A DNA stretch of 55,866 nt from an uncultured Oscillospiraceae bacterium (GCA_902492895.1 CABUNG010000015.1:1-55866), one strand, 5' to 3'. Counted from the stretch's first letter, positions 1 to 8,818 are shown. A program made the numbers and translations. The notes: a model not told the origin generated them from the letters alone.

Positions 1-1
1 G

Positions 2-379
2 TCCGCCTGCCGTCATGCGCAGCTGAGGCTTGCGGTGGCGTCAGCTTCAAAGAACGCACATCGAGTGCTGGAACGGATTGGACTATCGGATGCATTTGAT
101 TATGTGGCAGACGCAGCGCAGATAAAATTTGCCAAGCCGGATCCTGAGGTTTTTCTGGATTGTGCCCAGGCGCTGCATGTGCCGCCTGGACGATGTATTG
201 GCATCGAGGATGCACAAGCGGGAATACAGGCGATTCATGCGGCCGGTATGTTTTCTGTGGGTATTGGGGTGCAGGTGACGAGCCTTGCTCCGGATCTGTT
301 GCTGGCATCCACACGAGAACTGAATCTTACGGCAATAATGGATAGGTTTTCTGCCATAAAAGGAGAAGAAATATGTTGA
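2..379 (+). CDS. pgmB: beta-phosphoglucomutase (HAD family), 5'-truncated by window edge
   Basis: The reading frame is open from base 2, so the gene starts before the window and only the C-terminal ~125 residues are visible. HAD-superfamily motifs are clear: a VASASKNA segment (motif II-type Ser plus the Lys-Asn of beta-PGM), KPDPEVF (motif III Lys) and GIEDAQAGIQA (motif IV acidic pair). In beta-phosphoglucomutases these belong to a cytoplasmic enzyme that interconverts beta-glucose 1-phosphate and glucose 6-phosphate. Such genes usually sit beside a disaccharide phosphorylase, which may lie upstream. The stop overlaps the GH30 start by 7 bp, indicating translational coupling. A GTG at 35 is in frame but would lose conserved sequence, so it is not the real start. 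A generic HAD phosphatase is the alternative. Confidence 0.85.
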   Translation, partial: SACRHAQLRLAVASASKNAHRVLERIGLSDAFDYVADAAQIKFAKPDPEVFLDCAQALHVPPGRCIGIEDAQAGIQAIHAAGMFSVGIGVQVTSLAPDLLLASTRELNLTAIMDRFSAIKGEEIC

Positions 380-1725
380 CGGCAACTGTTTATAGCAGCG
401 GAAAGAATATGGAACATGGGGCTTTATTGACCGGAAGTGTGGTATTTGAGGACAACGACAGGGCGGAGTGGAATGTAATAGCCGTGGAGCCTGCGGTGGA
501 ACGGCAGGAAATTTTAGGTTTCGGCGGGGCAATGACCGAATCGGCGGCGTATGTGTACAGTCTCTTGGATGAGGAGACGAAACATGCGTTTATTCGGGCC
601 TATTTTGATCCTGCAGAAGGATTGGGATATAATTTCTGCCGGTTGCACATCCACTCCTGCGATTTTAGCTTGGAACCGTATACCTATGTGGAAGAAAATG
701 ATGTACAGCTGCGCACTTTTTCTGTAGAGCGGGATGAACGATATATCCTGCCTCTGGTTAGGGATGCGATGAGGGCGGCCGGAGAAGAACTCATTCTGTT
801 TGCTTCTCCGTGGAGTCCGCCGCCATGGATGAAGGATACCGCTCGCATGGAACAGGGGGGACGGCTGCTGCCGGAATACTATGCCGTGTGGGCGGCGTAT
901 ATAACAAATTATTTGCTGGCCTATCGCAAAAAAGGTATCCGTATTTCTGCGGTGACGGTACAAAACGAACCGCATGCTTCGCAAACTTGGGAAAGTTGTC
1001 AGTATACAGCCGGGGAAGAGGCTGAAATGGCGGTGCGCTATCTCAAGCCGGCGTTTGAAGCCCAAGGGTTGGATGACGTACAAATCATTGTTTGGGATCA
1101 TAATAAGGAACGGGTGTTTTCCCGCGCCGCCCAGATCTTTTCAACCGGTAAAGCACGGGAGTCCATATGGGGGGTTGGATTCCATTGGTATTCAGGTACC
1201 CATTTTCCCCAGCTTTCCATGACAGCCGAGATGTTCCCGGAAAAGAAGTTGATTGCTACCGAGTTTTGTCTGGAGGGAGGATACGGTCTGAAACTTCCCC
1301 ATGAAATGGGTTTTCGCTACGCCCAGGAGATATCCGGGGATCTGAATCATGGGGTGTGCGCCTGCGTGGACTGGAATATTCTGCTCGATGAGCGGGGGGG
1401 ACCCTACCACTGGCGGGAACGAGGCGGATGCGCTGCTCCGGTCATCTGCGACACACAGACAAAAACCCTGTATTATACGCCGATATTCCATGCCATTGGC
1501 CATTACAGCCGCTTCTTTAAACGAGGTGACCATATTATCGGCACAAGCAGCTTCCGTGAGGATATTTACAGCGTGGCTTCGCGCGATGCAAAGGGAAACA
1601 TAAAACTGGTTCTCGCAAACACATCCGCACAGGATCTGGAACTGCATGTCCGGATTGCTGCGAAGACGGCGACGGTGCCGATCCAGGGAGAAAGCATGCT
1701 CACACTGGTGATTCGGGATGTGTGA
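373..1725 (+). CDS. glycoside hydrolase family 30 (glucosylceramidase-like)
   Basis: A 450-aa protein with GH30 hallmarks: FGGAMTES near residue 50, SPWSPPPWMK near 150, the acid/base Glu199 in VQNEPHAS, and the nucleophile Glu297 in ATEFCLEGG. GH30 enzymes are retaining hydrolases acting on beta-glucosides, beta-xylans or beta-1,6-glucans. No signal peptide is visible, so it probably acts inside the cell on imported oligosaccharides. The start at 373 has a strong AAGGAGAAG site and overlaps pgmB by 7 bp. Pairing with beta-PGM suggests conversion of a beta-linked glucoside. The subfamily and exact substrate cannot be set from sequence alone. Confidence 0.9.
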   Translation: MLTATVYSSGKNMEHGALLTGSVVFEDNDRAEWNVIAVEPAVERQEILGFGGAMTESAAYVYSLLDEETKHAFIRAYFDPAEGLGYNFCRLHIHSCDFSLEPYTYVEENDVQLRTFSVERDERYILPLVRDAMRAAGEELILFASPWSPPPWMKDTARMEQGGRLLPEYYAVWAAYITNYLLAYRKKGIRISAVTVQNEPHASQTWESCQYTAGEEAEMAVRYLKPAFEAQGLDDVQIIVWDHNKERVFSRAAQIFSTGKARESIWGVGFHWYSGTHFPQLSMTAEMFPEKKLIATEFCLEGGYGLKLPHEMGFRYAQEISGDLNHGVCACVDWNILLDERGGPYHWRERGGCAAPVICDTQTKTLYYTPIFHAIGHYSRFFKRGDHIIGTSSFREDIYSVASRDAKGNIKLVLANTSAQDLELHVRIAAKTATVPIQGESMLTLVIRDV

Positions 1726-1766
1726 GACGTCCGGCGGTGCACAGTGGGTTAAGGGAGAGTTGATTT

Positions 1767-3746
1767 ATGGGGTTAAGAGAATATCTATTAAGCAAACAGC
1801 ATCATGTTTTTCGCCGTACGGTGGACTGGGATCTCGGTGCAGAGTTTTCCAAAGAAAAATTGCCGCCGAGGGAGCGTATGACCAGGCGTTTTGAGCGGCT
1901 GTGTTCCGCTGAAACGCCGGTATTGCTGCCTGAGGAACAGATCTGTTTTATCCGGACAATCCGAAATATCCCCGATATTTTTACTCGGGAGGAATGGGCG
2001 GATATTCGCTCATGTCACTATATACATGAATTGGGCTATATGTCCAATCTGTCGCCGGATTATGAAGGCGTAATTCGTGACGGACTGCTTGCTCGGCGTG
2101 AGTCTGCAGATCCATATGGCCGCCGGATGATGGATGCGCTGCTTGATCTGACCGATCGTTATCGTGCTGAGGCATTGAGGCAGGGAAAAACAGATCTGGC
2201 AGATATCCTGGAGCGTGTGCCGCGTTACGGCGCTGTCCATTTTAGGGAAGCTCTTCAAAGCTTTAGAATTCTTCATTTTGGTTTATGGCTGGAGGGTGAT
2301 TATCACAATACGATCGGCCGCTTCGACAAAGTGATGTATCCATATCTGAGGGCGGATATGGAACAAGGGTTATATACAGAAGAATCCGCTTTGGAACTGG
2401 TGAAGGATTTTTTCCTGTCGTTCAATAAAGACAGCGACCTCTACCCGGGTGTTCAGCAAGGGGATAACGGTCAAAGCATGATGCTGGGAGGTATAGATGC
2501 TGCTGGCGATGAGGTTTTCAATGTTTTGTCAAGGCTTTGTCTGCAGGCTAGCCGCGAGTTGCTGGTGATAGATCCCAAAATCAATCTGAGAGTCGGCAAA
2601 AACACGCCAATAGAGGTTTTTGAACAGGGGAGCGAGCTGACCAAGGCGGGGCTTGGTTTCCCGCAGTATTCCAATGACGATGTGGTTATCCCGGGACTGG
2701 AAAAGTTAGGATACACCCATGACGACGCAGCTGACTATACGGTGGCGGCCTGCTGGGAGTTTATTATTCCCAAATATGGGGCGGATGTTGCCAATATCAG
2801 CGCCCTGTCTTTTCCCAAGGTGGTGGACACCGTTATGCATCGCAGCTTGAAAGACTGCCCGGATTTCGAAACGTTTATGGGGGAAATCCGAACAGAAATC
2901 CAAACAGCCTGTGACGAAATCTGTCGTTCTATTCACGATCTCTGGTTTGTTCCTTCGCCTTTTATGGAGGTCATGATGGGCTGCAGCCTTGATAAGGGGG
3001 CACGATACAACAACTTTGGCATTCATGGATCCGGAATAGCTACGGCGGTGGATTCCCTTGAGGCGATACGCTCTCATGTGTTTGAAAAGAGTGATATCTT
3101 GGCAGAGGAATTAATTGATGCAGTGGATCATGACTTTCAAGGACATGAATCGTTGCTTCCCGCTCTGCGGTATGAAACGCCTAAACTGGGTCAGAATGTT
3201 GACAGGACAGATATGCTGGCGGCAGAGTTGCTGGACTGTTTTTCTGAGTCCTTGAAGGGAAAGCAAAATTGCCGGGGCGGCTGTTTCCGTGCTGGGACAG
3301 GCAGCGCCATGTATTATCTGTGGCACGCCAATGAGATTGAAGCCTCACCGGACGGGCGGCGTAAAGGGGAACCTTTCGGAACCAATTTTTCTGTCAGCCT
3401 ATTTGCCAGAATTCCAGGTCCATTATCCGTGATGGAATCCTTTTCCAAATGCCATTTTGAAAATGCCATGAACGGCGGCCCTCTGACGCTGGAATTTAGC
3501 AGCCATATGTTTGAAAGCCCGGATGCAGTGAAAAAACTGGCATGGCTGGTGAAAACGTATATGGATTTGGGTGGGCATCAGCTGCAGCTGAATGCGGTTA
3601 ATGCGGAAAAGATGAAGGATGCCCAACTGCATCCGGAAAATCACCAACAGTTAATTGTACGGATTTGGGGCTGGAGTGCCTATTTCGTGGAGTTGGATCG
3701 TGAATATCAGGATCATGTCATAGCTCGACAAGAGTATAGCGTATGA
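1767..3746 (+). CDS. glycyl radical enzyme, short divergent pyruvate formate-lyase family member (GRE 1)
   Basis: A 659-aa PFL-superfamily enzyme, shorter than classical PFL (~760 aa). The thiyl-radical cysteine is Cys329 in ACWEF, with Glu331 as the likely general base. The glycyl radical site is Gly635 in the C-terminal RIWGWSAYF loop. Known GREs with a C-x-E pair include dehydratases, lyases and decarboxylases; PFL itself has two adjacent cysteines, so this is not PFL. The CWE triplet preceded by Ala rather than Gly is unusual. The C-terminal half keeps a Gly/Arg-rich NCRGGCFRAG stretch and a SPDGRRKGEP segment typical of the family. The activase follows with a 4-bp overlap. The substrate is unknown; the GH30/beta-PGM context hints at a carbohydrate-derived compound. 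Confidence 0.88.
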   Translation: MGLREYLLSKQHHVFRRTVDWDLGAEFSKEKLPPRERMTRRFERLCSAETPVLLPEEQICFIRTIRNIPDIFTREEWADIRSCHYIHELGYMSNLSPDYEGVIRDGLLARRESADPYGRRMMDALLDLTDRYRAEALRQGKTDLADILERVPRYGAVHFREALQSFRILHFGLWLEGDYHNTIGRFDKVMYPYLRADMEQGLYTEESALELVKDFFLSFNKDSDLYPGVQQGDNGQSMMLGGIDAAGDEVFNVLSRLCLQASRELLVIDPKINLRVGKNTPIEVFEQGSELTKAGLGFPQYSNDDVVIPGLEKLGYTHDDAADYTVAACWEFIIPKYGADVANISALSFPKVVDTVMHRSLKDCPDFETFMGEIRTEIQTACDEICRSIHDLWFVPSPFMEVMMGCSLDKGARYNNFGIHGSGIATAVDSLEAIRSHVFEKSDILAEELIDAVDHDFQGHESLLPALRYETPKLGQNVDRTDMLAAELLDCFSESLKGKQNCRGGCFRAGTGSAMYYLWHANEIEASPDGRRKGEPFGTNFSVSLFARIPGPLSVMESFSKCHFENAMNGGPLTLEFSSHMFESPDAVKKLAWLVKTYMDLGGHQLQLNAVNAEKMKDAQLHPENHQQLIVRIWGWSAYFVELDREYQDHVIARQEYSV

Positions 3747-4552
3747 CTGGAACAGTATTTGATATCAAAGAATTTACGGTTCATGATGGGCCGGGGACAA
3801 GGGTAACCGTATTTCTGAAGGGATGCCCTCTGCGCTGTTGGTGGTGTCATAACCCGGAAGGCTTATCGCCGGAACCGCAGCTGATGATCAAAAAGGCCCT
3901 GTGTTCCGAATGCGGCCGCTGTTTAAAGCCGTGTGAGCACCCGGAATGTGTTGCGTTCAGCCGCTGTTTACATGCCTGCCCGAAGGGATTGTTGTCCATC
4001 AGCGGCATACAGTGGGAATCCTGCGAGCTAGCCGCACATCTTAGAAGATTCCTCCCGTTTTTCGCGAATGGCGGGGGCGTAACCTTTTCAGGCGGAGAAC
4101 CCTTGCTGCAAGCAGATTTTGTCTCGGAGGTATGTACCGAATTGCCCGATGTTCACAAGGCACTGCAAACATCAGGTTACGCAGAAGAAGCGGTCTTTGA
4201 GCGGATTCTGGAGCACATGGATTATGTGCTGTTTGATCTGAAGCTGGCAGATAGGAAAACACACAAGTATTATACAGGGGTGGATAATCAGCCTATCCTG
4301 CGCAATTTTTCTCTTTTAAAATGCTCCGGAAAACCATTTGTTATTCGGATACCTATTATCCCGGGCATCACAGATACGCGGGATAACCTGCTGGCGCTTT
4401 CGGAAATAGCGGGCGACAGCCCCGTGCAGCTTATGCATTACAATAAACTGGCGGGCGCAAAATATGCTATGGTCGGCAAACACTTCACGCTGCCGGAATT
4501 GATCGAAACGTATGTGGATTATTCCATGTTTATTAATGCGCAGTTCTTATAA
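3743..4552 (+). CDS. glycyl-radical-enzyme activating protein (radical SAM)
   Basis: A 269-aa PFL-activase-type radical SAM enzyme. Cys28, Cys32 and Cys35 (GCPLRCWWC) bind the catalytic [4Fe-4S] cluster. A cysteine-rich insert at about residues 53-80 (CSECGRC...CLHACP) suggests auxiliary Fe-S clusters, as in activases of non-PFL GREs. The SAM-binding GGE motif is in FSGGEPL. It would abstract the pro-S hydrogen of Gly635 of the upstream GRE. ATGA overlap with that gene indicates coupled synthesis. The C-terminal region is relatively short, and no clear terminator follows. Confidence 0.92.
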   Translation: MTGTVFDIKEFTVHDGPGTRVTVFLKGCPLRCWWCHNPEGLSPEPQLMIKKALCSECGRCLKPCEHPECVAFSRCLHACPKGLLSISGIQWESCELAAHLRRFLPFFANGGGVTFSGGEPLLQADFVSEVCTELPDVHKALQTSGYAEEAVFERILEHMDYVLFDLKLADRKTHKYYTGVDNQPILRNFSLLKCSGKPFVIRIPIIPGITDTRDNLLALSEIAGDSPVQLMHYNKLAGAKYAMVGKHFTLPELIETYVDYSMFINAQFL

Positions 4553-4900
4553 AATTGTTTAGTTATGCGTATGGCATCTCTGTACAAGTATAGGATTATC
4601 CATATAATGTGAGTAATATAGAATATGTTGTTTTAGAGAATTTTGATGGATAATACAAGGAAACAGAATCGGCCGATGAAATATCAAGTGAAAATCGGGT
4701 TGGCGCCGATCCGGCCGTATACATGGTGATCGGGATCTCCGGCTCAGCATGCCCGCGCGATCCGATTGTTGCAATCAATCCGGACAAAAGCGCACGCATT
4801 TTTAATTGTGCTGATATTGGGTTTTGTGACACTTTTTGTATCTGAAATATGGCCTTTAATGGTCACTGCCGTAGTTTTCCGTTGAGCCTTGATTTTGAGA

Positions 4901-5083
4901 CTATCCCCCCTGACGCGGTGCGTCGGTTTCAAGCAGTTCAAAAAGCGTAGTCAGGGAATTCTCCTTGTTGTGTACATATTTGCTTTGCCGAATCAATGAA
5001 ATGCAGGAATGTCCTACTATCGCAGATTCCTGGCCTTGCAATCTAAAATATACGCGCCCGCCGCAGCTCTCCGTAAACGTCAC
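4901..5083 (-). CDS. possible small protein of unknown function
   Basis: A 60-codon frame starting at GTG with a GGAG-ATAGGAT ribosome-site-like stretch just upstream on the minus strand. The product has two cysteines in the first 30 residues, a basic middle (RQSKYVHNKE) and an acidic leucine-rich tail (LFELLETD). I recognise no family. It lies directly downstream, on the same strand, of the terminator that ends the GGGtGRT transcript, so it would need its own promoter, which I do not clearly see. It may be a real small gene, the end of a decayed gene, or chance. Confidence 0.22.
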   Translation of the reverse strand: MTFTESCGGRVYFRLQGQESAIVGHSCISLIRQSKYVHNKENSLTTLFELLETDAPRQGG

Positions 5084-5099
5084 ATCCTATCTCCGGCAG

Positions 5100-5158
5100 A
5101 AAAAAGTTAGACCCATCATCGGCGTTTTGCCAAAAATGATGGGTCTAACTCATTTTTT
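5100..5158 (-). terminator. Rho-independent terminator, probably bidirectional
   Basis: A perfect 14-bp inverted repeat at 5106-5119 and 5136-5149 is flanked by six A on the left and a T-rich run on the right. On the minus strand the stem is followed directly by TTTTTT, ending the scaffold/GGGtGRT transcript 42 bp past its stop. In the plus direction it could stop read-through from the first GRE/activase operon. Confidence 0.8.
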
Positions 5159-5191
5159 CAGGAAATCAAAGGTGAAAGTGAAAAACGGGGA

Positions 5192-6196
5192 TTATTTCGC
5201 TTCGCTTACCGCCACAGCGCAGGCAACGGTAGCGCCGACCATGGGGTTGTTGCCCATGCCGATGAGGCCCATCATTTCCACGTGGGCGGGAACCGAAGAG
5301 GAGCCTGCGAACTGAGCGTCGCCGTGCATACGGCCCATGGAGTCGGTCAGGCCATAGGAAGCCGGGCCGGCCGCCACGTTGTCGGGATGCAGGGTACGGC
5401 CCGTGCCGCCGCCCGACGCGACCGAGAAATATTTTTTGCCGTTTTCGATCGCCCACTTCTTATAGGTGCCGGCCACCAGATGCTGGAAGCGGGTGGGGTT
5501 GGTGGAGTTGCCGGTGATGGAAACTTCCACGCTCTCGTGCTGCATGATCGCCACGCCTTCCAGCACGTCGTTGGCACCGTAGCACTTCACCTTGGAGCGC
5601 TCGCCGTCGGAAAACGCCTTTTCCTCCACAATCTGCAGCTCATCGGAATAGAAGTCGTAGTTGGTCTCCACATAGGTGAAGCCGTTGATCCGGCTGATGA
5701 TATACGCCGCATCCTTGCCCAGGCCGTTCAGGATAACGCGCAGCGGATTCTTCCGCACTTTGTTGGCGGTGCGGGCGATGCCGATAGCGCCTTCCGCGGC
5801 CGCAAAGGATTCGTGGCCCGCCAGGAATGCAAAACAGCTGGTCTCTTCACTGAGGAGCATTTTCCCGAGATTGCCGTGGCCGAGGCCGACCTTGCGCTGC
5901 TCGGCGACCGACCCAGGCACACAGAAGGCCTGGAGGCCTTCGCCGATCACGGCGGACGCTTCGGCAGCATCCTTGACGCCTCTCTTCAGGGCGAGAGCCA
6001 CACCCAGGGTATAGGCCCATACCGCGTTTTCAAAAGCGATGGGCTGCACGCCCTTGACAATGGCGTCGACGTCCACGCCCTTCTGGAGGCACAGATCCCG
6101 GCAGTCTTCCAGGCTGCCCAGATCGTTCTCTGCGAGGAACTTCTCGATTTTCGCGAGGCGCCGATCCTTGCCTTCGAATTTCACATCGTTTGCCAT
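5192..6196 (-). CDS. GGGtGRT family protein
   Basis: A 334-aa protein carrying the name-giving GGGTGRT motif at residues 262-268. Related glycine-rich conserved patches include GHGNLGKML near 107 and IGMGNNPMVGA close to the C-terminus. The family is conserved in anaerobic bacteria, mostly of unknown function, and is commonly encoded next to an Fe-S scaffold homologue, as here. The start was set at 6196 because AAGGAGGACACGCAA precedes this ATG; the frame extends 52 codons further upstream but that part overlaps the scaffold gene and has no family character. The 13-bp gap to the scaffold gene and the shared terminator indicate one transcript. Confidence 0.88.
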   Translation of the reverse strand: MANDVKFEGKDRRLAKIEKFLAENDLGSLEDCRDLCLQKGVDVDAIVKGVQPIAFENAVWAYTLGVALALKRGVKDAAEASAVIGEGLQAFCVPGSVAEQRKVGLGHGNLGKMLLSEETSCFAFLAGHESFAAAEGAIGIARTANKVRKNPLRVILNGLGKDAAYIISRINGFTYVETNYDFYSDELQIVEEKAFSDGERSKVKCYGANDVLEGVAIMQHESVEVSITGNSTNPTRFQHLVAGTYKKWAIENGKKYFSVASGGGTGRTLHPDNVAAGPASYGLTDSMGRMHGDAQFAGSSSVPAHVEMMGLIGMGNNPMVGATVACAVAVSEAK

Positions 6197-6209
6197 TTGC
6201 GTGTCCTCC

Positions 6210-6902
6210 TTATTCTTCGCGCGGATCGATGTACTTGGCAGCCCCGTCGAAGCGCCCGTACTGTCCGATATTCTTCTGATAAGCCTCGTTCGGCTCAGTG
6301 CCGTGACGGATATCCTCGAGCATCTTCCCAAGGCGGACAAACTGGTAACCAATGACCTCGCCCTCGTCGTCGAGCGCGATTTTGGTCACATAACCCTCGG
6401 CCATTTCCAGATAACGGACGCCCTTGGCCTTGGTGGAGTACATGGTGCCGACCTGCGAACGCAGGCCCTTGCCGAGATCCTCAAGCCCCGCGCCGATGGA
6501 CAGGCCGTCCTCGGAGAATGCGGACTGGGAGCGGCCGTAGGCCAGCTGGAGGAACAGTTCCCGCATGGCGACATTGATCGCATCGCACACGAGGTCGGTG
6601 TTCAGGCATTCGAGAAGGGTTTTGCCCGGCAGGATTTCCGCGGCCATGGCGGCGGAATGGGTCATGCCGGAGCAGCCGATGGTTTCCACCAAAGCCTCTT
6701 CCACGACACCGTTTTTCACGTTGAGGGTCAGCTTGCAGGTTCCCTGCTGGGGGGCGCACCAGCCCACGCCGTGGGACAAGCCGGAAATATCGCTGATCTC
6801 CTTGGATTCCACCCATTTGCCCTCCTCGGGGATGGGGGCCGGACCGTGATGAGGACCCTTCTTCACCACGCACATCTGCTCGACTTCATGGGAATAATTC
6901 AT
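6210..6902 (-). CDS. NifU/IscU-like iron-sulfur cluster assembly scaffold protein
   Basis: A 230-aa protein with a NifU-N-like core: the GCSGMTHSAAMAAE segment holds Cys77, and Cys99 and Cys106 follow in LLECL and LVCDAIN, matching the spacing of cluster-ligating cysteines in scaffold proteins. Extra cysteines Cys49 and Cys56 (GWCAPQQGTC) precede the core, and a C-terminal extension of about 90 residues lies beyond the usual domain. The start has CCGAAAGGAG upstream. It is the first gene of a two-gene operon with the GGGtGRT gene. In a genome rich in radical-SAM activases, an extra Fe-S scaffold would be useful, but its specific client is unknown. Confidence 0.8.
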   Translation of the reverse strand: MNYSHEVEQMCVVKKGPHHGPAPIPEEGKWVESKEISDISGLSHGVGWCAPQQGTCKLTLNVKNGVVEEALVETIGCSGMTHSAAMAAEILPGKTLLECLNTDLVCDAINVAMRELFLQLAYGRSQSAFSEDGLSIGAGLEDLGKGLRSQVGTMYSTKAKGVRYLEMAEGYVTKIALDDEGEVIGYQFVRLGKMLEDIRHGTEPNEAYQKNIGQYGRFDGAAKYIDPREE

Positions 6903-6954
6903 ATTGGTACTCCTTTCGGCTTAAATAACCCTTTGCTTCTACGCACCAGAGGTT

Positions 6955-6983
6955 ATTATACATAATAAAACGGGGAAACGCAA
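6955..6983 (-). promoter_or_regulatory. candidate promoter for scaffold/GGGtGRT operon
   Basis: On the minus strand a perfect TATAAT (6955-6960) lies 17 bp from TTGCGT (6978-6983), a weak -35. It is about 53 bp upstream of the scaffold start codon. Confidence 0.45.
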
Positions 6984-7106
6984 GGGCTTGCGCCGGCTCC
7001 CCACGAAAAATTCACAAATGCCCGCCGGCGGATTTTGTGTAAGCTGACTGAGGCCAAATCCCGTCTTTCAGGACCGGGCCGGCCAGCTCTTGAAAATCTC
7101 ATGTAT

Positions 7107-7138
7107 TTAACACAGTTTTAACATTCCCATTCTATAAT
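7107..7138 (+). promoter_or_regulatory. candidate Pho box and promoter of the Na+/Pi cotransporter
   Basis: Two TTAACA hexamers at 7107-7112 and 7118-7123 start exactly 11 bp apart. A perfect TATAAT at 7133-7138 begins 9 bp after the second repeat, and there is no good -35 hexamer. Gram-positive PhoP binds TT(A/C/T)ACA-type direct repeats with about one helical turn between them, often just upstream of the -10 element. This arrangement in front of a phosphate transporter suggests induction by phosphate starvation. Confidence 0.6.
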
Positions 7139-7190
7139 AACAGAGATTTTGTCCGATGGCGTCGAAAACGGGGATGTAGGAGGAGAGACC

Positions 7191-8813
7191 GTGGGGATCG
7201 AACACGTTCTGCAGCTGCTTGGCGGATTGGGGCTCTTTTTATTCGGTATGAAATTGATGGGGGAGGGGCTTGAAACCGTGGCGGGGTCCCGGCTCAAGTC
7301 GCTTCTTGAGAAAATCACCTCCCATCCGTTGCTGGGAGTGCTTGTCGGAGTGGTGGTGACCGGCGCCATTCAGTCATCCTCCGCCACGACGGTTATGGTG
7401 GTCGGCTTTCTCAACGCTGGGCTCCTGAAGCTCGAACAGGCGGTTTACATCATCATGGGCGCCAACATCGGCACCACCGTCACCAGTTTCCTGATCGGCC
7501 TGAAGGTCAACGATCTCGCTCTCGTGGCCCTCTTCATCGGGATGATTCTGATGATGTTCTTCCACAAAAAATTGGCGCAGCATATCGGCATGGTGGTCGT
7601 GGGTTTCGGCATTCTCTTTACCGGGATGAACATGATGTCGGGGGCCATGAGTCCGCTGAAAGACGAACCGCTCTTCATCGAGCTGATGGGGTCTTTCTCC
7701 AACCCGGTTCTCGGTATTCTCGCCGGGGCCGTGCTGACCGCGGTTATCCAGTCCTCCTCCGCCTCGGTGGGGATTCTGCAGGCCCTGGCAGCGAGCGGAG
7801 CGGTGGGGCTGGGCGGGGTCGTCTACATCCTGTTCGGCCAGAATATCGGTACCTGCGTCACCGCGATGCTGGCCTCCATCGGAACCAACCGGGCCGGAAA
7901 AAGGGCGGCGATGATCCACCTGCTTTTCAATGTCATAGGCACCCTGGTGTTCATTCCCATCTGCCTGTTCCTGCCGTATGTCAGCTTTATCGAAGGGCTG
8001 ACGGCCGATCCCAAGCTGCAGATATCCTTCGCGCATATCGGCTTTAACATCGTCGTCACCCTGCTGCTGCTTCCCTTTGCCAAGCTGCTGGTGAGGCTGG
8101 CGGAAAAATTGGTGCCCGGCCGCGACGCGGAATTCGAGGAGATGCGGCTGCACTATCTCGACGAACGGATTTTGGGCACCCCCTCCATCGCGGTCGCCCA
8201 GGTGCAGAAGGAAGTCGAGCGGATGGCCCAGATCGCCCGGAACAATTTTGCCCTGTCCATGCAGACCTTTTTCAAGCCGAATCCCGCTCAGAATCAGCAA
8301 ATCAAGCAGAACGAGCAGGTCATCAATTATTTGAATCACAATATCACCGGCTATTTGGTGAAGATTCATGCACTCGATCTGCTCGAGTCGGATTCCCGCC
8401 TGGTCGGCACCCTGTTCCACGTGGTCAACGATTTGGAACGGGTGGGGGATCACGCGGAGAATATCCTGGAATATTCCCAGAACCTCGGGGGCGGGGAGCC
8501 GCCTTTCTCTGCAGACGCCATATTGGAGATGCAGGACATGCGGGACCGGGTGCTGAAGATCGTGGATGAATCCATCGCCTTTTTCCTGAGCAACCGGCCG
8601 GATCCGGAGCTGTCCCGGGCGATCGTGGCCGAAGAGGAAGAGATCGACGATCTGGTGGTGGCCCTGCGGGAGCATCACGTCGAACGGCTGGGCCGGATGG
8701 AATGTTCGCCCGAGACCGGCATGGTCTATGTGGATATCCTCACCGATCTCGAGCGGGTGTCCGACCACGCGACCAACATCATGTATGCCGCGTTCGATGC
8801 GGACGGAGCGTAA
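7191..8813 (+). CDS. Na+/phosphate cotransporter with C-terminal PhoU-like domain
   Basis: A 540-aa membrane protein of the NptA/YjbB (PNaS) family. The two inverted halves each carry the signature QSSS motif, near residues 61 (GAIQSSSATT) and 187 (AVIQSSSASV), within about eight hydrophobic segments spanning residues 1-300. Residues ~330-540 form a PhoU-like helical domain with ERVGDHAENI and ERVSDHATNI repeats, probable metal-binding. It would import phosphate with sodium. The frame opens at TTG 7149, but GTG 7191 was chosen because AGGAGG stands 7 bp before it. A strong hairpin terminator follows at once, so it is monocistronic. Confidence 0.92.
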   Translation: MGIEHVLQLLGGLGLFLFGMKLMGEGLETVAGSRLKSLLEKITSHPLLGVLVGVVVTGAIQSSSATTVMVVGFLNAGLLKLEQAVYIIMGANIGTTVTSFLIGLKVNDLALVALFIGMILMMFFHKKLAQHIGMVVVGFGILFTGMNMMSGAMSPLKDEPLFIELMGSFSNPVLGILAGAVLTAVIQSSSASVGILQALAASGAVGLGGVVYILFGQNIGTCVTAMLASIGTNRAGKRAAMIHLLFNVIGTLVFIPICLFLPYVSFIEGLTADPKLQISFAHIGFNIVVTLLLLPFAKLLVRLAEKLVPGRDAEFEEMRLHYLDERILGTPSIAVAQVQKEVERMAQIARNNFALSMQTFFKPNPAQNQQIKQNEQVINYLNHNITGYLVKIHALDLLESDSRLVGTLFHVVNDLERVGDHAENILEYSQNLGGGEPPFSADAILEMQDMRDRVLKIVDESIAFFLSNRPDPELSRAIVAEEEEIDDLVVALREHHVERLGRMECSPETGMVYVDILTDLERVSDHATNIMYAAFDADGA

Positions 8814-8818
8814 AACCG

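Larger units (their letters stand above)
4553..5191. other. intergenic region between convergent transcripts
   Basis: About 640 bp separates the first activase from the end of the GGGtGRT gene. Its only strong element is the hairpin at 5106-5149. One short minus-strand frame (4901-5083) has a fair ribosome site and is listed separately. No convincing longer gene, tRNA or riboswitch was recognised. Local base composition is more AT-rich than the flanking minus-strand genes. Confidence 0.6.

Noticed and set aside
5282..6355. 357-codon plus-strand frame opposite the GGGtGRT gene
   Set aside because: It mirrors a well-supported gene with a good ribosome site; its product has no family features and is a GC-rich antisense shadow.
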